From Micavibrio sp. UBA1850 (lineage in GTDB: Bacteria; Pseudomonadota; Alphaproteobacteria; Micavibrionales; Micavibrionaceae): 64,000 nucleotides of DNA. The position numbers and the translations under genes are program-made. Below the pieces are notes generated by a model. It was not told the origin of the DNA, did not search any database, and saw only the letters and a list, made by a program, of their open reading frames with translations. Within the stretch, counting starts at the first letter, position 1. Each line of letters opens with the position of its first letter. The DNA is taken from contig DDIM01000004.1 in assembly GCA_002338525.1 (NCBI GenBank), positions 186,001-250,000 of the forward strand, given 5' to 3'. Of this stretch, positions 34,559 through 43,255 are shown one piece after another.

Positions 34559-37015
34559 ATGAAATTATTCGGAAAATTTATTCTTTGGTGCTTTTCTCTT
34601 GGGCTTTTAGGCCTGATTGCCGGTGTAGTGTTAATCGTGGGCGTATTTCATTATTATGCTCAAGACTTACCGGATCACACCTTTCTTAAAGACTACGAGC
34701 CACCAGTTGTGACGCGTGTACATACAGGTGATGGTCGCTTATTGGCAGAATTTGCGCAAGAGCGCCGTATATTTGTTCCTATTGAAGAAATTCCTGATCT
34801 GGTGAAAAATGCATTTATCGCCGCAGAAGATCAGAATTTTTACACGCATCCGGGTGTTGATTTTAAAGCCGTTCTGCGTGCCGTTGTCATCAATTTAAAA
34901 AATGTTGGTAAAAATCGCCGTATGGTTGGGGCATCCACGATATCACAACAGGTAGCCAAAAACTTTCTACTGACCAATGAACAATCATTCGAGCGAAAAA
35001 TCAAAGAAGCCATCATTGCCTATCGTATGGATAAGGCGATGTCTAAGGACCGTATTTTAGAACTTTATTTAAACGAAATATTCCTAGGCAACCGATCTTA
35101 CGGTGTTGGTGCTGCAGGTTTGAACTATTTCAACAAGCCTTTGGATGAATTATCAATCAGCGAAGCCGCCTACCTTGCCGCCCTGCCAAAAGCGCCGAGC
35201 ACATACCACCCCATTCGAAATCACGACAAGGCGATTGCACGTAGAAACTGGGTTATCTCACGCATGCTTGCAGAAGGCTTCATTGAAAAGGCGCAGGCTG
35301 ATCTGGCGGAAGTCAAGCCGCTTCGCACACAAATGCGAACTGTCAAAAACATTGTAGATGCCCCGTATTTTGCCGAAGAAGTACGCCGTAAAATGTTGAG
35401 CGCCTATGGCGATGACAGCATTTATAAAAGCGGGCTATCCATTCGAACAACAATTGATCCGACACTTCAAGATATTGCTGTACGGTCATTGCGTGAGGGG
35501 CTTTCCGCTTATGATCGTCGTCATGGATATCGCGGACCTGTAAAAAGGTCTTCAGATGAACAGGATTTGAAAACTGTTTTGATCCAACAAGGCATGCTGG
35601 ATACGTGGGAGCTGGCTTTGGTCAAAAATGCCTCAGGCCGAATATTAACCCAAGGCGGCAAAACAGGAACGCTACAAGAAAAAGATCTTGAGTGGGCAAG
35701 CGGCGACAATTCTTTGCAAGCAGGCAATGTGGTTATGGTCGAAAAGGTTGAAGAAGGCTCGTATGCGCTTCGCCAAGTGCCAAAAATCCAAGGGGCAATC
35801 ATGGTAATGGACCCACATACTGGGCGTATCCTTGCTATGCAAGGGGGATGGACATTTGACAAAAGCGAATATAACCGTGCAACGCAAGCCTATAGACAGC
35901 CAGGATCTGCATTTAAGCCGTTTATTTATCTAACCGCGCTGGAGCAAGGCCTTACGCCTTCTACGCGTGTTTTAGACGCACCGTTTGAATATGAAGATCG
36001 CCCCGGCAATGTGTGGAAACCAAAAAACTATTCCAACCAATTTTATGGCCCAACACCCCTTCGGGTTGGCGTTGAAAAATCCAGAAACCTTATGACTGTG
36101 CGTTTAGCACAACATGTAGGCATGGACAGCGTCGTTGATACCGCCAACCGTTTTGGTATTGGCGAAAATTTACAACCGCTTCTTGCCAACTCTTTGGGGG
36201 CCAGCGAAACGACCCTGCTTGCAATGACCTCTGCTTATGGCATGCTTGTGAACGGCGGTAAAAAGATTGTTCCAACATTTATTGACCGTATCCAAGATCG
36301 CTATGGTAAGACGATGTTCCAACATGACAACCGGACATGCATGGACTGCGGAGACTTTATTCAATGGGAGTACCAAGGTGTTCCAAATATCCCAGATACC
36401 CGCGCCGTTGTCAGTAATCCGCAAAATGTTTACCAGATCGTCTCAATCCTAGAAGGCGTGGTAGAGCGTGGTACGGCACGCAGGCTAAAGGCGCTTAATC
36501 GTCCCTTGGCTGGAAAAACGGGTACAACGAATGACTCTCGTGATGCGTGGTTCATGGGCTTTTCTCCTGATTTGGTCGTGGGCGTTTATATGGGTTTTGA
36601 TAACCCCAAGCCTTTAGGGAACAGAGAAACAGGATCATCTGTGGCGCTTCCTGTGTTTAAATCATTTATGGAAGAGGCATTGAAAGATGTGCCAGCCACA
36701 CCGTTCCGTTTACCAGAAAATATGCGCCAAATTCGTGTAAACCCCAAAACTGGGCAACGCGTCAACCCACTGGACGAGGCCGGTATTTGGGAAGCTTTTG
36801 TTGAAGGCACAAGCCCGGAATCATCGCAAATTATTATAGATGGCGGCTTTGTCGGCGAATATGATCGAGAGTGGTTATTTGATGAAAACGGCGATAATAC
36901 TGACCCATACTCATTATATTATGGGTCTCGCGATGAAAATGAAGGTGGTGCACCTGATGCAATAAACCCACCGACGCCACCAAGTTCTGGAATAGGCACG
37001 GGCGGTTTGTATTAA
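34559..37015 (+). CDS. mrcA: Bifunctional penicillin-binding protein 1A
   Basis: Class A PBP that polymerises and cross-links peptidoglycan. After a short cytoplasmic start comes one membrane pass (about 7-32). The glycosyltransferase (GT51) domain has AAEDQNFYTHPGVD near residue 90, GASTISQQVAKNF and KEAIIAYRMDKAMSKDRILELYLN. An OB-like insert follows, then the transpeptidase with SxxK in QPGSAFKPFIY near residue 450, SRN in VEKSRNLMTV and KTG in LAGKTGTTND. The C-terminus is acidic and ends in a Gly/Pro-rich tail. 818 residues is normal for PBP1A in this class. Confidence 0.96.
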   Translation: MKLFGKFILWCFSLGLLGLIAGVVLIVGVFHYYAQDLPDHTFLKDYEPPVVTRVHTGDGRLLAEFAQERRIFVPIEEIPDLVKNAFIAAEDQNFYTHPGVDFKAVLRAVVINLKNVGKNRRMVGASTISQQVAKNFLLTNEQSFERKIKEAIIAYRMDKAMSKDRILELYLNEIFLGNRSYGVGAAGLNYFNKPLDELSISEAAYLAALPKAPSTYHPIRNHDKAIARRNWVISRMLAEGFIEKAQADLAEVKPLRTQMRTVKNIVDAPYFAEEVRRKMLSAYGDDSIYKSGLSIRTTIDPTLQDIAVRSLREGLSAYDRRHGYRGPVKRSSDEQDLKTVLIQQGMLDTWELALVKNASGRILTQGGKTGTLQEKDLEWASGDNSLQAGNVVMVEKVEEGSYALRQVPKIQGAIMVMDPHTGRILAMQGGWTFDKSEYNRATQAYRQPGSAFKPFIYLTALEQGLTPSTRVLDAPFEYEDRPGNVWKPKNYSNQFYGPTPLRVGVEKSRNLMTVRLAQHVGMDSVVDTANRFGIGENLQPLLANSLGASETTLLAMTSAYGMLVNGGKKIVPTFIDRIQDRYGKTMFQHDNRTCMDCGDFIQWEYQGVPNIPDTRAVVSNPQNVYQIVSILEGVVERGTARRLKALNRPLAGKTGTTNDSRDAWFMGFSPDLVVGVYMGFDNPKPLGNRETGSSVALPVFKSFMEEALKDVPATPFRLPENMRQIRVNPKTGQRVNPLDEAGIWEAFVEGTSPESSQIIIDGGFVGEYDREWLFDENGDNTDPYSLYYGSRDENEGGAPDAINPPTPPSSGIGTGGLY

Positions 37016-37132
37016 TCATTGATGCTGTTCAATATTTTGGACTATGGCCGCTGAAATTTTTATGATACGATTCTTGTATTCGTTTTAACGCGACCCCTCC
37101 TCACGACCAAAATCAAAAATTTAGGATACATG

Positions 37133-38440
37133 ATGTCTCAGTTAACAGGTAAAAAACCAGCACTCCAGGTTAATAAATTGATATACTCGGGGCGCGCCCG
37201 AGATTTATTCAAGCTTTGGTTAGTGAACCTGCTACTGGCTATTCCCACATTAGGTATTTATCGCTTTTGGGCAAAGGCAAAAATCAGACGATATCAGTCT
37301 GCGCATTTAAAATTAGGCAATGATTTTTTCGAGCATACGGGAACAGGAAAAGAATTGTTCGTAGGCTTTGCAAAAGTCATGGGTTTGTTCTTTTTAATAT
37401 ATATGTCATATAATTTCTTGGCATTTTTACCATTTGGCAAAGCCATCGTACTAGTGACAGCGCCATTATTATATATTGCGGTTTTCTATTTAATGTCAGT
37501 GGCCAGATATGCGTCTGTTCGATACATGGCAAGCCGTACCACTTGGCAGGGTGTTAGAGGAAGACTTGGTGGATCTGCTTTTTCATATGCAAATTTCGCA
37601 CTTATAAGAACATTGATTAATATCGTGACGCTTGGCCTTAAAAAGCCAAAGTCGGATGTATTAAAACATAAATTCATCATGGATAATTTGCAATTTGGTG
37701 CGCAGAAATTCTCATTTCATGGCACATCAAAGGGGCTGATGAAACCATTTCTGCTACAATATCTGCTTATATCGTTACCTATTATAGCTGGAATTTTGAT
37801 GGGTACCGCTTTCAATTCAAATGAAATATCCAGCAGTACTAAAACCAGAAATGATCAAAATATACAATCTTACGAAGGCTCATCATACGATCAGCACTCG
37901 CTTCTCCATTTGGCGAGTTTTGATGGCGCTACACGAACAAAATACGATAGCCACGTAATTGATGTGCAGTACAACGAAGACAGCACTCCTCAATCCGCGG
38001 ATAAGACTGTAAAGGTTGACCCGAGCGCTGTAATACTCGCTGCCTTAGGCGCGTTTTTGGGCGCTGGTATGCTTATTGTGTTTCTTATACTTCTCGCATT
38101 TTCTGCTGTGTTTTTTATCATAACAGCCCCCTATAAAGTGGCATTAACACGCAAAAAATTTGCAGGTCTTAGTCTTGGTGATTTAAGGTTTAAAAATAAA
38201 CTAACATTTGCATCATATATAGGCTTGGTTTTAGGGAATCTTGTCATAGCGCTATTTACGTTAACACTGGGCACGGCGCTTGTATGGAAACGGAATATGC
38301 AATTTATGGCACGCTATGTCATCATTGGTGGGGATATAGACAGCTTTTCTACAAAACAAGTCGAACTGCAAAAAGCCTCGGTGGGTGAAGGCTTGGGAGA
38401 TGCGCTCGACCTTGATGCCGGCTTTGATATCGGTCTTTAG
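37133..38440 (+). CDS. DUF898 (YjgN) family membrane protein
   Basis: About 435 residues with roughly eight membrane passes and a repeated architecture. The family signature occurs at the start (LVNLLLAIPTLGIYRFWAKAKIRRY with GNDFFEHTGTGKELF), then again in degenerate form near residue 170 (TLINIVTLGLKKPK) and at the end (IALFTLTLGTALVWKRNMQFMARY). Function is unknown. A loop of about 65 polar residues (240-300) splits the protein. ATG 37133 fits the AGGA ribosome-binding site better than ATG 37130. The M48 peptidase gene follows after 18 nt, a pairing often seen with this family. Confidence 0.82.
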   Translation: MSQLTGKKPALQVNKLIYSGRARDLFKLWLVNLLLAIPTLGIYRFWAKAKIRRYQSAHLKLGNDFFEHTGTGKELFVGFAKVMGLFFLIYMSYNFLAFLPFGKAIVLVTAPLLYIAVFYLMSVARYASVRYMASRTTWQGVRGRLGGSAFSYANFALIRTLINIVTLGLKKPKSDVLKHKFIMDNLQFGAQKFSFHGTSKGLMKPFLLQYLLISLPIIAGILMGTAFNSNEISSSTKTRNDQNIQSYEGSSYDQHSLLHLASFDGATRTKYDSHVIDVQYNEDSTPQSADKTVKVDPSAVILAALGAFLGAGMLIVFLILLAFSAVFFIITAPYKVALTRKKFAGLSLGDLRFKNKLTFASYIGLVLGNLVIALFTLTLGTALVWKRNMQFMARYVIIGGDIDSFSTKQVELQKASVGEGLGDALDLDAGFDIGL

Positions 38441-38458
38441 ACGAAAGCAAATAAAGCT

Positions 38459-39541
38459 ATGAAGATAGAATGCTTATATTTTGATGGCCTTCAAACTAAA
38501 GAATATAGCTATACCCTAGATATAGAGTCAGATATTTTGGTGCTTACCGACCCTCAGACAAATCAGAAAAAAGTATTTTGGAGTGTGGACGAGATCAAAA
38601 TCGTCCAAGAACCAACGCCAACAACACCCGGCAAAATTTCCAGCAAATCATCACCTGATGCACGCATAATTATTGCGTCTTCCCACGATTGGAAAAAATT
38701 CATAGATGCCCTGCCAGCAAGTTCAAAGCACATGGAATGGGTTTCTATGAAATGGCGCGCTATGCCCTTTTACGTTATCTTGAGTATCGTGTGTTTGTTC
38801 ATAATTATAAAAGCCACACCAGAACTCATGCAAAAAGCCGTCATTTTTGTACCCCAATCTGTAGAGAAAAAAATTGGAGACAATTACGTCGAGATGATCT
38901 CCGAGAAGGGGGTATGCGAAAGTGAGGCGGGGAATAAGGCGCTCGGTAAAATAATTAATACAATCAAACAATATCCTGAACTCTCCGACGTTGATTTGAA
39001 GGTCACGGTGATAGATCAAGACATAAAAAATGCCTTCGCATTCCCGGGGCGCTCAATTGTGATTTTCAAAGGGCTTATCGAAACCGCCAAGACCCCAGAA
39101 GAGCTGGCATTTATCATTGCCCATGAAACGGGTCATATATCTGAACGGCATGCTATGAAAGGGTATCTTCAATCTCAGGGGCTGTCTCTTCTTATAAATA
39201 TAATGGTTGGAAATATGTCCCCTGCTGGGAATAGCTTACCGGAAATAGCCGGAACATTTGGTAATCTGCATAATGTTCGTCACTATGAAGACGATGCAGA
39301 CGCATTTGCGCTAAGCGTATCGCAACATATAAATATGGATCACAGGGACGGCGCCGCCTTTTTCGAACGCATAGCCAAAAAGGAAAAAGCTTACGCCTTT
39401 ATTCCAAAATGGTTATCAACTCATCCCGAGACGAAGCAAAGAATTAAAAAGATAAAAGAATTTCGCTCTGATGAAACGGTGGAATATACCCCTATTTTGA
39501 ACGAAGAAGAATGGCAGAGCCTACAAAGCATTTGCCAATAG
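38459..39541 (+). CDS. M48-family zinc metallopeptidase, membrane-bound
   Basis: 360 residues. The N-terminal 90 residues form a small soluble domain, and one membrane pass follows (FYVILSIVCLFIIIKATPELM, about 101-121). The peptidase domain has the zinc motif HETGH with ligands H222 and H226 in IIAHETGHISERH, and a downstream acidic ligand in YEDDADAFAL. The core STHPETKQRIKKI near the end is the usual M48 closing motif. Its role is probably turnover of exported or membrane proteins. It is coupled to the DUF898 gene, which may be its partner or substrate; that is inference from position. Confidence 0.85.
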   Translation: MKIECLYFDGLQTKEYSYTLDIESDILVLTDPQTNQKKVFWSVDEIKIVQEPTPTTPGKISSKSSPDARIIIASSHDWKKFIDALPASSKHMEWVSMKWRAMPFYVILSIVCLFIIIKATPELMQKAVIFVPQSVEKKIGDNYVEMISEKGVCESEAGNKALGKIINTIKQYPELSDVDLKVTVIDQDIKNAFAFPGRSIVIFKGLIETAKTPEELAFIIAHETGHISERHAMKGYLQSQGLSLLINIMVGNMSPAGNSLPEIAGTFGNLHNVRHYEDDADAFALSVSQHINMDHRDGAAFFERIAKKEKAYAFIPKWLSTHPETKQRIKKIKEFRSDETVEYTPILNEEEWQSLQSICQ

Positions 39542-39591
39542 CACTTGCTTATTTTTTAAATCCACCAAACCTTTTTATGTTATAAATCCCT

Positions 39592-40158
39592 ATGGATAAT
39601 AGTTTAGCAGGAAAAATACTTATTTCTTCACCACATATTGGTGATCCACGTTTTGAAAAAAGCGTCATATATATGTGCTCTCATGATGAGGACGGCGCAA
39701 TGGGTATACAAATCAATCGTCCATTAACGAAATTAAAGCTCGCCGATCTGCTACAGGATTTAGAACTCGAGGGACAAGTCGACACAAAAGCAGATCTAGA
39801 CGCATATATTGGTGGACCTATGAGCCCAGAGCGAGGGTATCTTATTCACACACCACGGCTTAACACACAAGATACTTTAGAAATTAACAAACACATATCG
39901 GTATCAGGAACGCTAGCTTCTCTAAAAGGGATGACCGAAAACGACAATATATCATCGGACGCGATATTTGCTCTTGGTTATGCAGGCTGGACAAGCGGTC
40001 AATTAGAAGATGAGCTAAAAGAGGGGGCGTGGCTCGTCTTCTCAGACCATGACAGCACCCTAATATTTGATCATCCTCGTGATACATTATGGGAGGCCGT
40101 GATGACACGCATTGGCATTAACCCATCGGCATTAACAGGACAAACCGGACAGGCGTAA
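39592..40158 (+). CDS. YqgE/AlgH family protein (UPF0301)
   Basis: 188-residue cytoplasmic protein of the DUF179 family. Signature parts are LAGKILISSPHIGDPRFEKSVIYMCSHDEDGAMGIQINRP at the N-terminus, then YIGGPMSPERGYLIH near residue 72 and ALGYAGWTSGQLEDELKEGAWLVF near residue 125. The molecular function of the family is not settled; AlgH in Pseudomonas was tied to alginate regulation. The alpha/beta hydrolase gene starts 6 nt after its stop, so the two are probably co-transcribed. Confidence 0.92.
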   Translation: MDNSLAGKILISSPHIGDPRFEKSVIYMCSHDEDGAMGIQINRPLTKLKLADLLQDLELEGQVDTKADLDAYIGGPMSPERGYLIHTPRLNTQDTLEINKHISVSGTLASLKGMTENDNISSDAIFALGYAGWTSGQLEDELKEGAWLVFSDHDSTLIFDHPRDTLWEAVMTRIGINPSALTGQTGQA

Positions 40159-40164
40159 ATAAAC

Positions 40165-41052
40165 ATGATACGACAAAATCTATTAACAACAATTTTCATC
40201 ATATGTTTTGCGATATTCTCTCCTGCTGTTGCTCAAGAGGAGGCAGAAGAGAGCGCAGAACGGAGAGTAGAACAGTCAGTGGAACAGCGGATAGATGTAA
40301 ATAAAACATCAGATATTAGATATGGAAACGATCCGCGCAACCTCCTAGATATTTATCATCCCCAAGACGCAAAAAATGCGCCTGTGATTTTAATGGTGCA
40401 TGGGGGCGCATGGCGTAAGGGTGATAAAACAAACCAATCTGTTGTCGAAAATAAAATGGAAAAATGGACGCAAGAAAGGTTTATTTTCGTGTCGACCAAT
40501 TATCGACTGCATAAAACACAGCCCTATAATCAGGCGCAAGATGTACGTCGTGCCATACTCTACATTCAAAAAAATATTGCCAATTATGGCGGGAACCCTA
40601 ACGATATTATTTTGATGGGTCATTCGTCAGGCGCCCATCTCGTGGCATTAGTAAATGTACGTCCTCAGCTAGCCTACAATATGGGCGTAACCCCATGGAA
40701 GGGCGCTGTTATACTTGATACGGATGCCCTTGACGTCGTATCGCTCATGAAGGCGCCTCATCCATCATTTTACGATAATGTTTTTGGTAGTAAGCTATAT
40801 GATTGGACAAAATCATCTCCCCGCGCGCAATTAAAAGAAAACGCATTTCCAATGTTGCTTGTCTGCTCTAGTAAAAGACGTACGGCGTGTGATACGGCAG
40901 AAGAATTTTCAAAATATGCACGCACTTTAAACGTAAAGGCGCGCGTAATGCCACAGGATTTGTCCCACAAGGATATAAATCGATATTTAGGCATAGACAA
41001 TGAATACACACAAAAAGTGGACGAATTTATTCAGGAGCTTTTGTCAAATTAA
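40165..41052 (+). CDS. Exported alpha/beta-hydrolase (esterase-like)
   Basis: 295 residues with a Sec signal peptide (IRQNLLTTIFIICFAIFSPAVAQ, cut near residue 24) and a Glu-rich linker. The alpha/beta-hydrolase core shows the oxyanion motif VHGGAWRKGDK near residue 77, the nucleophile elbow MGHSSGAHLVAL near residue 152 and the catalytic histidine in QDLSHKDINRY near residue 270. This arrangement fits carboxylesterases of the BD-FAE/Aes type. The substrate is unknown; a periplasmic location is inferred from the signal. Its last 26 bp overlap the end of the GNAT gene on the other strand. Confidence 0.8.
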   Translation: MIRQNLLTTIFIICFAIFSPAVAQEEAEESAERRVEQSVEQRIDVNKTSDIRYGNDPRNLLDIYHPQDAKNAPVILMVHGGAWRKGDKTNQSVVENKMEKWTQERFIFVSTNYRLHKTQPYNQAQDVRRAILYIQKNIANYGGNPNDIILMGHSSGAHLVALVNVRPQLAYNMGVTPWKGAVILDTDALDVVSLMKAPHPSFYDNVFGSKLYDWTKSSPRAQLKENAFPMLLVCSSKRRTACDTAEEFSKYARTLNVKARVMPQDLSHKDINRYLGIDNEYTQKVDEFIQELLSN

Positions 41053-41638
41053 GACCATAAAGAATATGGTCTTGTCGTGTTCCATTGATATTTAGATATG
41101 CCTTTGCAAGGCCATCACGTTCAAATGAAAAACGCTTTAACAAGGCTTGGCTCCGTTGATTATGCGTTAAGGTGGCCGCATTGATACGCGCAAGCCTCAA
41201 ACCGTTTGCACATAAACAAATCGCAGCATCCAATGCTTCGCTCATCAGGCCATGGCCTTGTTTGTCTTCCGCTATCCAATACCCTAATGATCCAAACTGT
41301 GCAGCACCACGCACAACGTTGTTGATGTTAATGCCACCAATGAGCTTGTTGTTGTCTAGGGCGTAGATGAAGAAAAAATAACCGCGATCTTCACGCCATT
41401 CTTTACGCTGATATTGAATACGTTTTTGAAAAGAAAGAGGAGTGTCCCAATCATCGGCCCATACAGGATCAAAGGGTTTAAGATATTCCTCATTTTTATG
41501 ACGGAGCGCTTTCCATTCCGTAAAGTCTGTGCCTTGTGGGGGGCGTAAAAGCAGGCGATCTGTTATGATTTTCGTATGTACAAATGACGGAAAACCTTCG
41601 ATCTCACAGTGTCCAAATTGCGAGAGCTGAAAGCGCAT
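41027..41638 (-). CDS. GNAT-family N-acetyltransferase, RimJ/RimL-like
   Basis: 203-residue cytoplasmic acetyltransferase (Acetyltransf_3). The N-terminal strand TDRLLLRPPQGTDFTEWKALR is typical of RimJ-type enzymes, and the acetyl-CoA site reads LGYWIAEDKQGHGLMSEALDA near residue 118, close to the Q/RxxGxG/A pattern. The end NQRSQALLKRFSFERDGLAKAYLNINGTRQDHILYGL also fits. Its ATG shares a base with the stop of the M16 peptidase gene upstream (TAATG), so translation is likely coupled. The substrate, ribosomal protein or other, is unknown. Confidence 0.85.
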   Translation of the reverse strand: MRFQLSQFGHCEIEGFPSFVHTKIITDRLLLRPPQGTDFTEWKALRHKNEEYLKPFDPVWADDWDTPLSFQKRIQYQRKEWREDRGYFFFIYALDNNKLIGGININNVVRGAAQFGSLGYWIAEDKQGHGLMSEALDAAICLCANGLRLARINAATLTHNQRSQALLKRFSFERDGLAKAYLNINGTRQDHILYGLNLTKAPE

Positions 41639-42900
41639 TATGCCACCATTCTTTTTGAAATCGCATCATAAGATTCTAGAGCGCCTAGATCGCCTAGTGC
41701 TGAAAATGTAAGTTTTGAGCCAAATATCTTCTGCGCAACGTCACAAACATCTTTAACACTTACCGCCTCAATTTTCGAAAGACGGTCTGGGATATCAATA
41801 ATATCACCCGTTTGAAGCAAGCATTTGCCAAGCTGGTCTGCACGACGATTGACAGATTCGCGCGACATAAGGAAACCCGCCTTCATTTGTGTTTTGGCGC
41901 GTGCCAATTCTGCGTCTGTAACTGATTGCGTGGATTTTAAAAGCTCATCACATACAACGGGTACAAGCTCAGTTAAATCTTTAGGGTTGGTTCCTGCATA
42001 CACTGAAAATAAACCGCTATCTGAATTAGACATGGCGTATGTATATATGTCATACACCAACCCGCGCTTTTCACGAATTTCTTGAAAAAGGCGTGATGAC
42101 ATACCCCCGCCCAATACGGCAGATAATGTACGCATCGCATAATAATCATCAGCGTTATAAGAAACATTTTCAAAACCCATAAATATATGGGCTTGTTCTA
42201 AATCGCGTGTCTGGCGTATATCACCGGCTGTATATTCCGGCTTGATATACGCACGGTCTTGATTTTTAGGCAGTGATTGAAATGCCTCGGAGACTTGATC
42301 TACAAAAACGTCATGATCAACATGACCTGCCCCAATCACGACCATACGCGAGGGCGTATAATGTCTTTGCACATAGTCTTGCATCGCATGTTTAGGCATG
42401 GACTGAATTCGTTCAACAGATCCTAATATGGGCGCGCCAATTGTTTGGTCCTTAAACGCTTGCATTTGCGCCAAATCAAATATGTGATCGTCGGCTGCGT
42501 CCTGATACATGCCTATCTCTTGGATAATGACGCCGCGTTCACGTTCAATCTCATGATCTGGAAAGGTGGAGTATTGCAGCATGTCTGAAATCATGTCCAA
42601 CCCAAGGGTGTAATCATCTTTAAGCATGTGCACATAGTATGCTGTTGTCTCTCGGCTTGTGTACGCGTTCATGCGCCCACCCACATTTTCAATCTCTTCA
42701 GAAATACTGAGCGCATCGCGCTTTTGTGTACCCTTAAACACCATATGTTCCACCATATGGGCAACACCATTATATGTTATGTCTTCGTGGCGTGCCCCTG
42801 TGCCACACCACACACCCAAAGCAACCGTATCAACTGACTTCATTGTGTCGGTGGCAATCGTTAAGCCATTTTCTAAAACTGTTTTTTTCATTGAAGACAT
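41638..42900 (-). CDS. M16-family zinc peptidase (mitochondrial processing peptidase beta-like)
   Basis: 420 residues forming one half-clamshell peptidase subunit. The inverted zinc motif HMVEHMVFKGT lies near residue 48, with the distal glutamate in ERGVIIQEIGMYQD near residue 125. The C-terminal M16_C domain holds GLVYDIYTYAMSNSDSGLFSVYAGT. Alphaproteobacterial members are the closest relatives of the mitochondrial processing peptidase and degrade short peptides. No second M16 gene (the inactive partner) is adjacent. It is followed by the GNAT gene and preceded by the Cys-rich protein gene after 6 nt. Confidence 0.93.
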   Translation of the reverse strand: MSSMKKTVLENGLTIATDTMKSVDTVALGVWCGTGARHEDITYNGVAHMVEHMVFKGTQKRDALSISEEIENVGGRMNAYTSRETTAYYVHMLKDDYTLGLDMISDMLQYSTFPDHEIERERGVIIQEIGMYQDAADDHIFDLAQMQAFKDQTIGAPILGSVERIQSMPKHAMQDYVQRHYTPSRMVVIGAGHVDHDVFVDQVSEAFQSLPKNQDRAYIKPEYTAGDIRQTRDLEQAHIFMGFENVSYNADDYYAMRTLSAVLGGGMSSRLFQEIREKRGLVYDIYTYAMSNSDSGLFSVYAGTNPKDLTELVPVVCDELLKSTQSVTDAELARAKTQMKAGFLMSRESVNRRADQLGKCLLQTGDIIDIPDRLSKIEAVSVKDVCDVAQKIFGSKLTFSALGDLGALESYDAISKRMVA

Positions 42901-42906
42901 TAAATA

Positions 42907-43251
42907 TTACTCTTTCATGGACGGTGTGCCAGCAACGCATTTCCCACTTTGGCAGGTACAGGCTTGAATATCTGGAAATCCGCATACACCGGCTAAACCA
43001 TCTTTTTGGCATAGCTTTTTAACCAGATCAGGATTGACGACACTATCTTTATTCACGCATGCAGGATAGTACCCGCAACAGTTCCCTACGTTTTTAACGA
43101 CGCATTGAGAACTTTCATCGCATGATACATCAACGGATTGTTGGTAGCCTTTGACTGTTTGCACAACAGGTTGTTCAGCTTGCGATGTCAGTGAAAAATA
43201 TAAAAAACAACCAACCACAGCAACCACCAAGGGGATAATAAACTTTTTCAT
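42907..43251 (-). CDS. Small exported cysteine-rich protein
   Basis: 114 residues: a signal peptide or anchor (KKFIIPLVVAVVGCFLYFSLTSQA, 1-26) and a small domain with eleven cysteines in about 65 residues, including NVGNCCGYYPACVNKDS, LCQKDGLAGVCGFPDIQACTCQSGKCV. This pattern implies a disulfide-knotted exported module. A weak resemblance to Kazal-like or EGF-like knots exists but I do not recognise the family. It sits between the M32 and M16 peptidase genes on the same strand with 4-6 nt gaps, so it could be a peptidase inhibitor or partner; this is inference from context only. Confidence 0.6.
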   Translation of the reverse strand: MKKFIIPLVVAVVGCFLYFSLTSQAEQPVVQTVKGYQQSVDVSCDESSQCVVKNVGNCCGYYPACVNKDSVVNPDLVKKLCQKDGLAGVCGFPDIQACTCQSGKCVAGTPSMKE

Positions 43252-43255
43252 GAAA

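Noticed and set aside
42774..43022. Plus-strand frames between the M16 and Cys-rich genes
   Set aside because: They overlap two supported minus-strand genes and have no ribosome-binding sites or recognisable domains.
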